Positions 1-8,824 of a stretch of 64,000 bases of DNA are shown here, piece by piece; position 1 is the stretch's first letter, and every line of letters begins with the position of its first letter. The translations under genes were made by a program, and so were the position numbers. Origin of the DNA: Cupriavidus basilensis (GTDB lineage: Bacteria > Pseudomonadota > Gammaproteobacteria > Burkholderiales > Burkholderiaceae). Location of the stretch: contig NZ_BBQM01000024.1 of assembly GCF_000876015.1 (NCBI RefSeq), positions 62,001 through 126,000 on the forward strand, given 5' to 3'. Under the pieces are notes generated by a model. It ran no database searches. It saw nothing but the letters and a program-made list of their open reading frames with translations, and was not told the DNA's origin.

Positions 1-2
1 TG

Positions 3-500
3 CTGGAGAGCGCCGACGCGGGCCGGCTGCCCCGTTTCGCGCAATGGCTCGGGCTGGACGAGGCGGAGTTCTGGCGCATGCTGGAGCAGTGCTTTCCGGG
101 TGCCCGGGCGGCGGGATGGGCACCCGAGTCCGCCCCCGTCGACGCGGCCGCGCTGCCCTGCGAGTTTCCCGACCTGGTGGACATGCTGATCGCCTCGGGC
201 GACGCCAGCCGCCCGGCGATGCGCTGGGCCGCCCACGCGCTGGCCAGCGGCTGCTTCGGCGGCTCGCACCTGTGGCAGGACATGGGGCTGTCCGGCCGGC
301 ACGATGTCTCGCGCCTGCTGCAGGAATACTTTCCCGCGCTTTATGCGGCCAACACCGCGGAGATGAAGTGGAAGAAATTCTTCTACCACGAGTTGTGCCG
401 GCGGCTGGATCTGCATCCCTGTCCTGAACCGTCCTGTGCCGCCTGCGACAACTACGTGGCTTGTCATGGGGCGGAGACGGTGGCGGTGCTCTGGCGCTAG
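3..500 (+). CDS. nifQ: NifQ-family molybdenum protein, 5' end outside the window
   Basis: The reading frame is open from the first bases of the window, so the true start lies upstream; the first internal Met is at 78. The visible 165 residues end in a cysteine cluster of spacing C-x4-C-x2-C-x5-C (HPCPEPSC...CDNYVACHG), preceded by MKWKKFFYHELC. Both are hallmarks of NifQ, which carries a Mo-Fe-S cluster and donates molybdenum to FeMo-cofactor assembly. No nif structural or assembly gene lies in the 63.5 kb downstream, so a nitrogenase role is not supported here. NifQ homologues also occur in Burkholderiales that do not fix nitrogen, where the role is unclear. The gene ends 85 bp before the convergent ABC operon. 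Confidence 0.8.
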   Translation: MESADAGRLPRFAQWLGLDEAEFWRMLEQCFPGARAAGWAPESAPVDAAALPCEFPDLVDMLIASGDASRPAMRWAAHALASGCFGGSHLWQDMGLSGRHDVSRLLQEYFPALYAANTAEMKWKKFFYHELCRRLDLHPCPEPSCAACDNYVACHGAETVAVLWR

Positions 501-585
501 CGGTGGGATCTGGGCGCCTGCCCTCTCCCCCGGCCCCTCTCCCACAAGCGGGAGAGGGGAGCGCACCGGCAGCAGTGCCGGCGCT

Positions 586-2307
586 TCACGAAGCCGCAGC
601 CCCCAGCGCCAGCGACCCCGCGCCATCCTCCGCCACCGACAGCGGTGCCCGCTGCCCCGGCGCGACATAAGCGGCTTCCAGCAGCGCCCGCGTGTAGTCG
701 TGCTGCGGCCGGTCGAAGATGTCGGCCACGCTGCCTTGCTCGACGATCCTGCCCTGGTGCATCACGACGATGCGGTCCGCCACCTCGGACACCGCGGCGA
801 GGTTGTGCGAGACGAAGAAGCAGGCAAAGCCGTGCTGCGCCTGCAGTTGCCGGAACAAGGTCAGCACCTGTTTCTGGATCGTCATGTCGAGCGCGGACAC
901 GGGTTCGTCCGCGACCACCAGCGCGGGCCGGCGGATCAGCGCGCGGGCGATGGCCACGCGCTGGCGCTGGCCGCCGGAGAGCGCGTGCGGATAGCGCTCG
1001 CCCAGTCCGTCGAGCCCGACTTCGGCCAGCATGGCGTCCACGCGCGCGCGGCGCTGGGCGCGCGTGAGCGGCTCGCCGTGGTTGAGCGGCTCGGCCACGA
1101 TGTCGCCGATGCGCTGGCGCGGGTCGAGCGACGAATACGGGTCCTGGAACACCATCTGGCAGGCCAGCCGGAAGTCGCGCCGGTCTTGCCGGCCGCCGCT
1201 GCCGACCGGTTGCCCGCGGAACCGGATCTCGCCGCCGGCGAGCGGCAGCAGGCCGATCAGCGCGCGCCCGAGCGTGGTCTTGCCCGAGCCGGAGCCGCCG
1301 ACCACGGCCACCACTTCGCCGGGCCGGATCGCCAGCGAGACGCCGTCGACGGCGAGCTTGTCCGCCTGGCGCGAGAACAGCCGGTGCGCGCCGGGGTAGG
1401 CCACGGCAACGTTGCGCGCCTCGATCACCGGCGGCGCGTCGGCCACGGCGGGGCGGCTGTCGTCGCGCCGCGGCAGCGCGGCGATCAGGCTGCGGGTATA
1501 GGCTTCGCGCGGGTTGCGCAGCACCTCGCCGGCGCGGCCGGACTCGACCTGGTCGCCGCGCTTGAGCACCAGCACCGAATCGGCATAGTGCGCGACCAGC
1601 TGCAGGTCGTGCGTGACCAGCAGCACGGCGGTGCCGCTGGTGCGCGTGAGGTCGGCCATGATCTGCATGACCTCGCGCTGGCTCAGGGCATCGAGCGCGG
1701 TGGTCGGCTCGTCGGCGATCAGCAGGCGCGGCTTGAGCAGCATGACGCAGGCCAGCATGATGCGCTGGCGCATGCCGCCCGAGAACACGTGCGGGTAGGA
1801 CGCCATGCAGCCTTCGGGGTCGGCGATCTGCACGCGCGCGAGCATGGCCACGGCGCGCTCGCGCGCGGCCTGCGCGGGGATCTTCTCGTGCAGCATCAGG
1901 CCTTCGCACAGTTGCGCGCCGACCGTCATGGCCGGGTTGAGCGAAACCATCGGCTCCTGGAACACCATGCCGGCGACTTGCCCGCGCAGCGAGCGCATGC
2001 CGCGGTCGGGCAGCGTGGCGACGTCGTGGCCGGCCAGCGTGATGGTGCCGCCGGTCTGGCGCACCTGCGACGGCAGCAGGCGCATCACGGCGCGCCCGGC
2101 CATCGTCTTGCCGCTGCCGGATTCGCCGACCAGCGCGAGCACCTCGCCCTGCGCGATGTCGAAGGAGATACCGTTGAGGATGGGCGTGCCGGCGGCGCTG
2201 CGCAGCGTCAGGCCGCGCACGCTCAGCAGCGGGGCGCCCTGGCCGGCGGGGAGCGATTGGGGGACCGGTTGGGGGGCGGGCATGCGGGCGTTCATCCTGG
2301 AATTCAT
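586..2307 (-). CDS. Dipeptide/oligopeptide ABC transporter, fused double ATPase (DppD-DppF type)
   Basis: This 573-residue protein carries two complete ABC ATPase domains in one chain. Domain 1 has Walker A GESGSGKT (residues 61-68), signature SGGMRQR and Walker B LLIADEP. Domain 2 has Walker A GGSGSGKT (about 337-344), SGGQRQR and LVVADEP. The layout matches the fused DppD/DppF or GsiA-type energising subunit of peptide importers. The ATG at 2307 was chosen because it overlaps the stop of the upstream permease as ATGA (translational coupling). A longer upstream open frame is only the shadow of the permease gene. It is the last gene of a five-gene minus-strand operon that begins with a C45 hydrolase. 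Confidence 0.93.
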   Translation of the reverse strand: MNSRMNARMPAPQPVPQSLPAGQGAPLLSVRGLTLRSAAGTPILNGISFDIAQGEVLALVGESGSGKTMAGRAVMRLLPSQVRQTGGTITLAGHDVATLPDRGMRSLRGQVAGMVFQEPMVSLNPAMTVGAQLCEGLMLHEKIPAQAARERAVAMLARVQIADPEGCMASYPHVFSGGMRQRIMLACVMLLKPRLLIADEPTTALDALSQREVMQIMADLTRTSGTAVLLVTHDLQLVAHYADSVLVLKRGDQVESGRAGEVLRNPREAYTRSLIAALPRRDDSRPAVADAPPVIEARNVAVAYPGAHRLFSRQADKLAVDGVSLAIRPGEVVAVVGGSGSGKTTLGRALIGLLPLAGGEIRFRGQPVGSGGRQDRRDFRLACQMVFQDPYSSLDPRQRIGDIVAEPLNHGEPLTRAQRRARVDAMLAEVGLDGLGERYPHALSGGQRQRVAIARALIRRPALVVADEPVSALDMTIQKQVLTLFRQLQAQHGFACFFVSHNLAAVSEVADRIVVMHQGRIVEQGSVADIFDRPQHDYTRALLEAAYVAPGQRAPLSVAEDGAGSLALGAAAS

Positions 2308-3116
2308 CGTGGCTCCATGCGGGGGTCGAGCCAGTCGCGCAGCGCGTCGCCCAGCAGGTTGATGCCGAGCAGCGTCAGCGCGATGCACACGCCGGGCGCG
2401 ATGCCCAGCCAGGCGGCGGATTCGATGTAGGGGCGGCCCGACGACAGCATGTTGCCCCAGGTGGGCGCGGGCGGCGGCACGCCGAGGCCGAGGAAGCTCA
2501 GCGCGCTTTCGGCCAGCACCACCCAGCCGAACATCGAGGTGCCGAGCACCATCAGCGGCGCGGCGCAGTTGGGCAGGATGTGGCGCAGCATGGTGACGAG
2601 CTCGCTGTTGCCGATCACGCGCGAGGCTTCCACGTATTCCTTCTCGCGCAGCGACAGCACTGTGCCGCGCACCAGCCGCACCACGGTGGGGGTGTAGGCC
2701 AGGCCCAGCGCCAGCACGATGCCGTACTTGTTGGCGCCGGTGACGACCATGATGCCGAGCGCGAGCAGGATGCCGGGGAAGGCGAGCAGCGCGTCGTTGA
2801 AGACCATCATCACGCGGTCGATCCTGCCGCGGAAGTAGCCGGCGATCAGGCCGAGCAGCGTGCCGAGCAGGAGCGCCACCAGCACGGTCAGCGCGGCCAC
2901 CAGCAGGCTGGCGCCGGCGCCGGCCAGCAGGCGCGAGAGGATGTCGCGGCCGAATTCGTCGGTGCCGAGCCAGTGCAGGCTGCCGGGCGGCTTGAGCCGC
3001 ATGCGCAGGTTCAGGCGCAGCGGGTTGTAGGGCGTCCAGATCACGGAGAGCAGCGCCATCGCCGTCACCGTGGCCACCAGCAGGCCGCCTATCAGCGCGT
3101 TGGTGCGTAGTTTCAT
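2304..3116 (-). CDS. Peptide ABC transporter permease, DppC/OppC type
   Basis: The protein has 270 residues with about six hydrophobic segments, the N-terminal OppC-type HWLGTDEFGRDILSRLLAGA motif and the EAA-like loop EYVEASRVIGNSELVTMLRHILPN that contacts the ATPase. It forms the inner-membrane channel together with the DppB-like partner encoded just upstream. Its start codon overlaps the partner's stop (ATGA at 3113-3116), and its own stop overlaps the ATPase start at 2304-2307, so the three genes are tightly coupled. Length and motifs are normal for the family. The substrate cannot be read from the sequence. Confidence 0.93.
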   Translation of the reverse strand: MKLRTNALIGGLLVATVTAMALLSVIWTPYNPLRLNLRMRLKPPGSLHWLGTDEFGRDILSRLLAGAGASLLVAALTVLVALLLGTLLGLIAGYFRGRIDRVMMVFNDALLAFPGILLALGIMVVTGANKYGIVLALGLAYTPTVVRLVRGTVLSLREKEYVEASRVIGNSELVTMLRHILPNCAAPLMVLGTSMFGWVVLAESALSFLGLGVPPPAPTWGNMLSSGRPYIESAAWLGIAPGVCIALTLLGINLLGDALRDWLDPRMEPR

Positions 3117-4069
3117 GATGTCGCCACTCGCGGATCGAAGAGAGGGTAGAAGAGGTCCACGACAAGGTTGACCAGCACGTAGATGCCCGCGGTGAACAGC
3201 AGGCAGCCCTGCACCACGGGATAGTCGCGCGCGAAGATGGCGTCCACCAGCAGCCGGCCGAGGCCGGGCAGCGTGAACACGGTTTCCAGCACGGCGATGC
3301 CGCCGAGCAGGTTGCCCAGCACCAGCCCGATCAGGGTCCAGGTGGGCGCGAAGGCGTTGGGCAGCACGTGGCGCAGCAGCACGCGCAGCTCAGACAGGCC
3401 CTTGGCGCGCGCGTGGGTCACGTATTCCAGCCGCAGCGTCTCGATCGCGCTGGAGCGTGCCATGCGCGTGAGCACGCCCATCTCGATCAGCGTCAGCGTG
3501 ATGACCGGCAGCACCAGGTAGCTGGCCGCGGCGCGCCAGTCCTGGCTGAAGGTGACGTAGCCCACCACCGGCACCCAGCCCAGCTTGAGGCCGACGAACA
3601 GCAGCAACAGCAGGCCCAGCCAGAAGCTCGGGATCGACAGGAAGAAGGTGGCGCCGGCGACGATCACCGTATCGGTCAGCGAGTTCTGCTTCCACGCGGC
3701 GAACAGCCCGGCCGGCACCGCCAGCAGGGTGGCCGCGCCCACCGCCACCAGCACGATGGCGGCGCTGACCTGGAAGCGCTCGAGCAGCAGCGGCAGCACC
3801 GCTTCGCCGCTGCTCAGCGAGTGGCCGAAGTCGCCGCTGGCCATGTGCGACAGCCACAGGCCGAACTGCACCAGGATGGGTTTGTCGAGGCCGAACTGGG
3901 CGCGCAGGTCGGCGAGTTGCTCGGCGGTGCCGGCGTCGCCGAGGATGAGCTGGGCCGGGTCGCCGGGGATCAGCCGCATCAGCACGAAGACCAGCACCGC
4001 CACCAGCAGCAGCGTCGGCACCGTCCACAGCGCGCGTCTAAGCAGGTACAGCAGGAAGGACGAAGACAA
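3113..4069 (-). CDS. Peptide ABC transporter permease, DppB/OppB type
   Basis: The protein has 318 residues. It shows an N-terminal membrane segment (LLRRALWTVPTLLLVAVLVFVL), the DppB-type region MRLIPGDPAQLILGD, and the EAA loop EYVTHARAKGLSELRVLLRHVLPN near residue 215. The start is read as TTG at 4067-4069, the only codon that gives the expected MSSSFLLYLLRRALW beginning; GGAG lies a few bases upstream, while the nearby ATG is in another frame. The rare start codon may lower expression relative to the receptor gene upstream. It pairs with the DppC-like permease. Confidence 0.9.
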   Translation of the reverse strand: MSSSFLLYLLRRALWTVPTLLLVAVLVFVLMRLIPGDPAQLILGDAGTAEQLADLRAQFGLDKPILVQFGLWLSHMASGDFGHSLSSGEAVLPLLLERFQVSAAIVLVAVGAATLLAVPAGLFAAWKQNSLTDTVIVAGATFFLSIPSFWLGLLLLLFVGLKLGWVPVVGYVTFSQDWRAAASYLVLPVITLTLIEMGVLTRMARSSAIETLRLEYVTHARAKGLSELRVLLRHVLPNAFAPTWTLIGLVLGNLLGGIAVLETVFTLPGLGRLLVDAIFARDYPVVQGCLLFTAGIYVLVNLVVDLFYPLFDPRVATS

Positions 4070-4123
4070 GGGAGGCTCCGGTTATGTTCATCTGGCTGTG
4101 GTGCATGCGGGGCGGGAGCGGCG

Positions 4124-5725
4124 CTAGCGCCTGGCCAGCGACACGCCCCAGGCGCGCGGCTGGCCCATCGGCCAGCCCTTGTAGCCCTTCACGTAGTCGC
4201 GCGCGGCGCTGGTGCGCATCTCCGAGTAGAAGAACACCGCCGGCACGTCTTCGAGCAGGCGCGCGTCGAGGCTGTCGAACATGGCCTGGCGCTGCGCGCG
4301 GTCCGTGGTGTTCATGCTGTTGCCCAGCAGGCGGATGGCCTCGGGCGTGTCCCACACCTTGCGCGGCTGGCGGTCCTTGGGGCCGATGATCATCTCGTAG
4401 GAGAGCGAGGCGTCGAGCCGCGCGGAGTACGTGAAGGCCATCGCCTGGTAGTCGCCGCGGTTGTAGCGGTCGAGCATGGTGGCCCAGTCGAGCACTTCCA
4501 CGTCCACCTTGAGGCCGGCTTCGCTGGCCATCGCCTGCGTCAGCACGGCCATGTCGAACAGCGAGTTGTAGCGCTTGGTGGCCAGGATCTTGATGGTCTG
4601 GCCGCGGTAGCCGGCCTCGGCCAGCAGCTTGCGCGCGGCGGCGATGTCGCGCCCCGGCATGCCGGACTGCGCGCGGCCGTAGAACGGGCTGGCGCGCGGG
4701 ATCACCGAGCGGTTCGGCTGCGCCGTGCCCTCGGTGAGGGCGTCCACCATCTCCGGCACGTCGAGCGTGAGGGCCAGCGCGCGGCGGATGCGCACGTCCT
4801 TGAGCAGCGGGTCGCGGGTCTGGAACAGCAGGCCGTTCAGGCTCATGGTGGGCATGCTCTGCATCACCAGCTCGGGGTGCCTGCGGTATTCGGGCAGGTC
4901 GTTGTCCTCCACGTCGAAGATCAGGTCCACGCCGCCGGACAGCAGCGCGGCCTTGGAGGCGGCCACGTCGGGGATGACCACGAAGCGCACCCTGGCCACC
5001 TCGGCGGTCTTGTTGCCGGTGTTGCCGTCGCGCTTGCCGGGCAGGGCCGCGTAGTCGGGGTTGCGCACCAGGTCGATGTACTGGCCGCGCTTCCACTCGG
5101 CGAGCTTGAACGGGCCGGTGCCGACCGGCTCGCGCCACTTGCCGTCGGGGCCGACGGAGCTGCGGTGGTAGACGCCGGCGCCGCCGCAGTCGGGCCGCGC
5201 CAGCGTTTCCAGGAACAGCGCGGAAGGGCGGTCCAGCGTGTAGACCACGGTCAGCGGGTCTTTCGCTTCCACCTTCAGCACCTTGGCCTGGCCGCGCCCG
5301 TCGAACTCGGACAGGCAGCGCCAGTTGTTGGCCGGCGTCATGTAGCGGTGCCACGAGAACACCACGTCGTCGGCCGTGAGCGGCGCGCCGTTGTGGAATC
5401 TCAGGCCCGGGCGCAGCGCGAAAGTGTAGGTCAGGCCGTCCGGCGATGTGGTCACGCTCTGCGCCAGCAGCGGGCCCACGGTAGTGTCCTCGCGGAACGC
5501 CACCAGGCCTTCGACGATGTGCGAGACCACCGCGTCGGTGTTGGCATCGCGGTTGATGCCGGGATCGGTGGAGCGGATGTCCGCGTTCAGGCGGATGCGC
5601 AGCGTGTCCTGCGCCGGCTGGGCATGCAGCGCGGGCGCGCCCAGGGCCAGGCACGCCGCCAGGGTGAAGGTTGCCGTCAGCAGCCGGGCCAGCGGCCGCG
5701 CGGCGTTTTTTCGTCTCGTCTCCAT
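4124..5725 (-). CDS. Peptide ABC transporter periplasmic substrate-binding protein (SBP family 5)
   Basis: This 533-residue protein has a Sec signal (basic start METRRKNAARP, hydrophobic core LLTATFTLAACLALGA, cleavage near ALHAQ). Family-5 features such as LTYTFALRPGLRFHNGAPLTADDVVFSWHR in the N-terminal third resemble DppA, OppA and NikA. The ATG at 5725 is preferred over 5782 because GGAGGAG lies directly before it and it produces a proper signal peptide. The gene begins 16 bp after the stop of the C45-type hydrolase, so capture of substrate and hydrolysis are probably linked. The ligand is unknown; amides or N-acyl amino compounds are plausible given the neighbour. Confidence 0.92.
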   Translation of the reverse strand: METRRKNAARPLARLLTATFTLAACLALGAPALHAQPAQDTLRIRLNADIRSTDPGINRDANTDAVVSHIVEGLVAFREDTTVGPLLAQSVTTSPDGLTYTFALRPGLRFHNGAPLTADDVVFSWHRYMTPANNWRCLSEFDGRGQAKVLKVEAKDPLTVVYTLDRPSALFLETLARPDCGGAGVYHRSSVGPDGKWREPVGTGPFKLAEWKRGQYIDLVRNPDYAALPGKRDGNTGNKTAEVARVRFVVIPDVAASKAALLSGGVDLIFDVEDNDLPEYRRHPELVMQSMPTMSLNGLLFQTRDPLLKDVRIRRALALTLDVPEMVDALTEGTAQPNRSVIPRASPFYGRAQSGMPGRDIAAARKLLAEAGYRGQTIKILATKRYNSLFDMAVLTQAMASEAGLKVDVEVLDWATMLDRYNRGDYQAMAFTYSARLDASLSYEMIIGPKDRQPRKVWDTPEAIRLLGNSMNTTDRAQRQAMFDSLDARLLEDVPAVFFYSEMRTSAARDYVKGYKGWPMGQPRAWGVSLARR

Positions 5726-5741
5726 CTCTCCTCCGGCCGCG

Positions 5742-6947
5742 TCAGGCGGCGACTGCCCGCCGGTGGGCGGGGGCCGCGCCATCCGTGCGCGGCTGCTGGA
5801 TTTCCATGTCCAGAGTGAAGGTGGCGAAGGTGGGATGCAGCGCGGGCAGCATCGACACTTCCATCACGCCCAGCTCCGGCTCCATCACGATCATTGCCAC
5901 CGTGGCCGACAGGTTGTTGCTCGTGTTCGGGCGCGGCGGGCGGCACACCGAATACGGGGTTTCGAAATCGTCGAACAGCGCGCGCTTGATGGTGTCCACG
6001 GTGATGCCGCCCACGTGCGGCAGCACCAGTTGGCGCACGCGCTCGTCGCGGTAGAGCGAGTCCGGCATCTTCTGGATGCCGAGGTCGCGCAGCTTGGACA
6101 GCGCCACCGGGCTCTGCCAGTGGTTGGCGTGCACGATCACGCCCTGCTCGGGCAGCACCTGGAAGGTCTCGTCGGGCGCGCATTCGAAATCGATGGCCAC
6201 GCCGCCGGCGTGGGCCACCATCATGTTGTTGGCCGCCGACTTGGCGCTCACGTACACCGACTGCATGGCGAAGGCCAGGCGCCGCTGCTCCAGCACCTTG
6301 CGGCGGATCAGCGCCAGCGGCACGCCGAGCGTGCGGTAGTCGCGCTCGCATTCGAGGTAGTTGGCGGTGATCGAGATGCCGGCCGCGTTCATGCCCGAGC
6401 GCGCCAGCGCGCCGGCCTCGGTGAAGGTGAGGTAGTCGGGGCCGTCTTCGCGGTGCACCTTGAGCACCACCGACGATTCGGCGCATTCCGCCTTCCAGTC
6501 CCAGTTCTGCGCGTGGATCACGCGGCCGCTGGCGGTGGCGCAGGGCAGCGCCACCACGCCGGTGCAGCCGTCCGGGTCCAGCGGCACCGGTTGTTGGTTG
6601 CGCATGCGGTCGGCCAGCTTGAGCACCTCGGTGCGCGCGTTGAGCATGACCACGGCGGCGTATTCCACCTGCGCGCCTTCGGCGATGCCCTTCATTTCCT
6701 CGATGTAGGTCGCGTCGAAGGCGGCAATGGTGGGCTCGAAGGTCGCCACGATCTTGCGCAGCTCGGGCCAGCCGAGCTTGTTGCTCTCCAGCTGCCGCGC
6801 ATAGTGGTCGATGCCGCGCCGGATGCGCGCGGCGGCTTGTTCGCCGTATTGCCGGCCGCGCTCGCGCGGCGGCCCGCTGACCTCGATCAGCGGGCAGTGG
6901 GGAACGGTGTCACGGAAGGCGGAATGGTCGTCGGGATGGCTGGACAT
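5742..6947 (-). CDS. C45-type Ntn hydrolase (acyl-CoA:6-APA acyltransferase-like)
   Basis: The protein has 401 residues from the ATG at 6947 (an in-frame TTG at 6986 is less likely). The hallmark is the segment LDPDGCTGVVALP around residues 123-135 followed by GRVIHAQNWDWK. In the C45 family the Gly-Cys bond is cut autocatalytically and the new N-terminal Cys (here Cys128) becomes the nucleophile. Family members act on penicillin side chains, N-acyl amino acids or other amides. No signal peptide is seen, so it should act in the cytoplasm on imported substrate. It is first in the operon with a family-5 peptide transporter. No strong Shine-Dalgarno is visible before 6947. Confidence 0.85.
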   Translation of the reverse strand: MSSHPDDHSAFRDTVPHCPLIEVSGPPRERGRQYGEQAAARIRRGIDHYARQLESNKLGWPELRKIVATFEPTIAAFDATYIEEMKGIAEGAQVEYAAVVMLNARTEVLKLADRMRNQQPVPLDPDGCTGVVALPCATASGRVIHAQNWDWKAECAESSVVLKVHREDGPDYLTFTEAGALARSGMNAAGISITANYLECERDYRTLGVPLALIRRKVLEQRRLAFAMQSVYVSAKSAANNMMVAHAGGVAIDFECAPDETFQVLPEQGVIVHANHWQSPVALSKLRDLGIQKMPDSLYRDERVRQLVLPHVGGITVDTIKRALFDDFETPYSVCRPPRPNTSNNLSATVAMIVMEPELGVMEVSMLPALHPTFATFTLDMEIQQPRTDGAAPAHRRAVAA

Positions 6948-7722
6948 GGGAGGGAGCGTTCTCGGAGTCGGATATTGTCGCGGCAACGTGGTCGGGTCCG
7001 GGCGCTGTCGCTATGGTGCAACCGCGGTGTGCTGCGGGTTGTGCTGCGATTAAGTGTATTTTGTTGATATAAAAAAATCAACGAATACTTGGGCGGCACG
7101 CCCGCTCCCCGCGGCGGTGCATGCCGGCTGCCGGCCGGGCACCACCGGCGCGCCCGGCGAACCACCTGGCGGACGCGATTTCCCTTTCCCGGTGCGAGAC
7201 CATCGGTATTTTCCCCAGGCGCGTGCGCGCTTGCCGCTATGCCGCGCCGCAGCGCCATCCTGCCACCGGCGCCGTGCCGGTCCGCGGCCCGCCCGGCGAC
7301 CTCCGGACACCTTCGTCCGGACCCGCCACTGCAGACCCGGCCTGCTTCCTTCGCGCCGCCGCGCCTCGCCCCCTCCGATCTGGCGTTTCGCAGCATCCCG
7401 CACGCTAAATGTATTGTTTATGGTGTTTTGGATTCACAATAGACACTTTATATTGGCGTCGCCCGCTGAAACAATGGATACGCCAATTGATGAAATTGTC
7501 GCCATTGCGAAGGGGGTGGGCACGGTTTTGTGCTGTTCATGGCACAGGGCGGGCCTTTCGTGCCTGCATTCCCTCGCGACCCGATAAGACATCCTGTCAC
7601 ACAAAAAACACATGACTCCGGGCTTCCGCCGGGGCCGTGGCGCTTGTGCCTGGACAGGGTTGGTACACGCCGGCACGAGCCAGACCGGCACTCGACTTTG
7701 ACAACGAGGGGAAACCTGAAGC
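6948..7722. other. Intergenic region between divergent C45/ABC operon and porin
   Basis: No convincing gene is seen in these 775 bp. Two AT-rich islands stand out against the GC-rich background: about 7050-7090 and about 7405-7500. They probably hold the promoters for the minus-strand ABC operon and the plus-strand porin. The first island contains the inverted repeat GTTGAT-N8-ATCAAC (7063-7082). The middle part (7090-7400) is GC-rich with no recognisable element. Confidence 0.5.
7063..7082. promoter_or_regulatory. Inverted repeat in AT-rich promoter island
   Basis: GTTGAT at 7063-7068 is the exact reverse complement of ATCAAC at 7077-7082, with eight A/T bases between. The site lies 116 bp upstream of the C45 hydrolase start and may be an operator. 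The cognate regulator is unknown. Confidence 0.35.
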
Positions 7723-8772
7723 ATGAAGAAAACAGCATTGGTGGTGGCGGCCCTTGCGGGGCTGCCCGGCAGTAGCGCGTTCGCGCAGTCGTCGGTGACG
7801 CTGTATGGCGTGGCCGACGTCGGCGTGGAGTTCGCCAATCATCAGAAGGGCGCCGGCGACAGCGTGGTGCGGATGCAGTCGGGCAACCTGTCCGGCTCGC
7901 GCTGGGGGCTGCGCGGCGCGGAAGACCTGGGCGGCGGCATGCGGGCCATCTTCGCGCTGGAGAGCGGCTACAACGTCGACGACGGCAAGAGCGGGCAGAG
8001 CGGGCGGCTGTTCGGGCGCCAGGCATGGGTGGGGCTGAGCACCGCCTATGGCTCGCTGACGCTGGGCCGCCACAACACGCCGATGTACGACATCGGCGTC
8101 CAGTACGATCCGATGGGCATTTCCACGCGCTATTCGATCGGCGTGCAGGACGACGTCTTCCAGTCGCGCGCGGACAATTCGCTCAAGTACACGGGCAAGT
8201 TCGGCCCGGTGACGGCCAAGCTGCTGTACAGCTTCGGCGCCGACGGCACCGCCGGCACCAATGGCGAGGTGCCCGGCCATTTCACGGTCGGCCGCGAATA
8301 CGGCGCCAGCCTCGCCTACGAGAGCGGGCCGCTGGCCGTGGCCGCCGTCTATGACGAGCAGGACGGCGACACCGTGGCGAGCGAGGGCGACCGCACGCGC
8401 AAGGCGGCGCTGGTCGGCACCTACGCCATCGGGCCGACCAAGACCTACCTGGGCTACCGCTACGGACGCACCATGACGGCGCCCCTGAACCAGACGACGA
8501 ACCTGTACTGGGCGGGCGTGCAGTGGGACATCACGCAGGCGTGGTCGCTGACCGGCGCGGCCTACTACCAGGACTTCCGCGCCTCCGGCGCCGATCCGTG
8601 GCTGTTCATCGTGTCGGGCGGCTATGCGTTCTCGCGCCGCACGGACGTCTACCTGAACGTGGCCTACACGCGTAACAAGGATGACTCGAACCTGGGCACC
8701 GGCGGCTTCGGATCGACCGTGCCGGGCAAGAACCAGACCGGCGTGCTGCTGGGCATCCGGCACAAGTTCTGA
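7723..8772 (+). CDS. Gram-negative general porin (Burkholderiales Omp32-like)
   Basis: The protein has 349 residues with signal peptide MKKTALVVAALAGLPGSSAFA and mature start QSSVTLYGVADVGVE, the typical first strand of beta-proteobacterial 16-strand porins. SGSRWGLRGAEDLGGGMRAIFALESG and the GRQAWVGLS...LTLGR segment match the conserved N-terminal half. The C-terminus GVLLGIRHKF ends in Phe, the outer-membrane assembly signal. GAGGGG lies about 10 bases before the ATG. It stands alone between a divergent transporter operon and a convergent regulator, and may let the small acids used by neighbouring modules pass. About 350 residues is normal for the family. Confidence 0.95.
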   Translation: MKKTALVVAALAGLPGSSAFAQSSVTLYGVADVGVEFANHQKGAGDSVVRMQSGNLSGSRWGLRGAEDLGGGMRAIFALESGYNVDDGKSGQSGRLFGRQAWVGLSTAYGSLTLGRHNTPMYDIGVQYDPMGISTRYSIGVQDDVFQSRADNSLKYTGKFGPVTAKLLYSFGADGTAGTNGEVPGHFTVGREYGASLAYESGPLAVAAVYDEQDGDTVASEGDRTRKAALVGTYAIGPTKTYLGYRYGRTMTAPLNQTTNLYWAGVQWDITQAWSLTGAAYYQDFRASGADPWLFIVSGGYAFSRRTDVYLNVAYTRNKDDSNLGTGGFGSTVPGKNQTGVLLGIRHKF

Positions 8773-8824
8773 GCGGCGCGAGGCAGGCGGGCCTGACCCG
8801 CCGCGCCTTGCGCGCGGCGAGCGG

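Noticed and set aside
3..500. NifQ as evidence that the organism fixes nitrogen
   Set aside because: No other nif gene is present in the window, and NifQ homologues also occur in non-diazotrophic Burkholderiales.
436..2430. Long plus-strand open frame opposite the ABC ATPase gene
   Set aside because: Low-complexity His/Arg/Ala-rich antisense shadow; the minus strand carries clear Walker and signature motifs.
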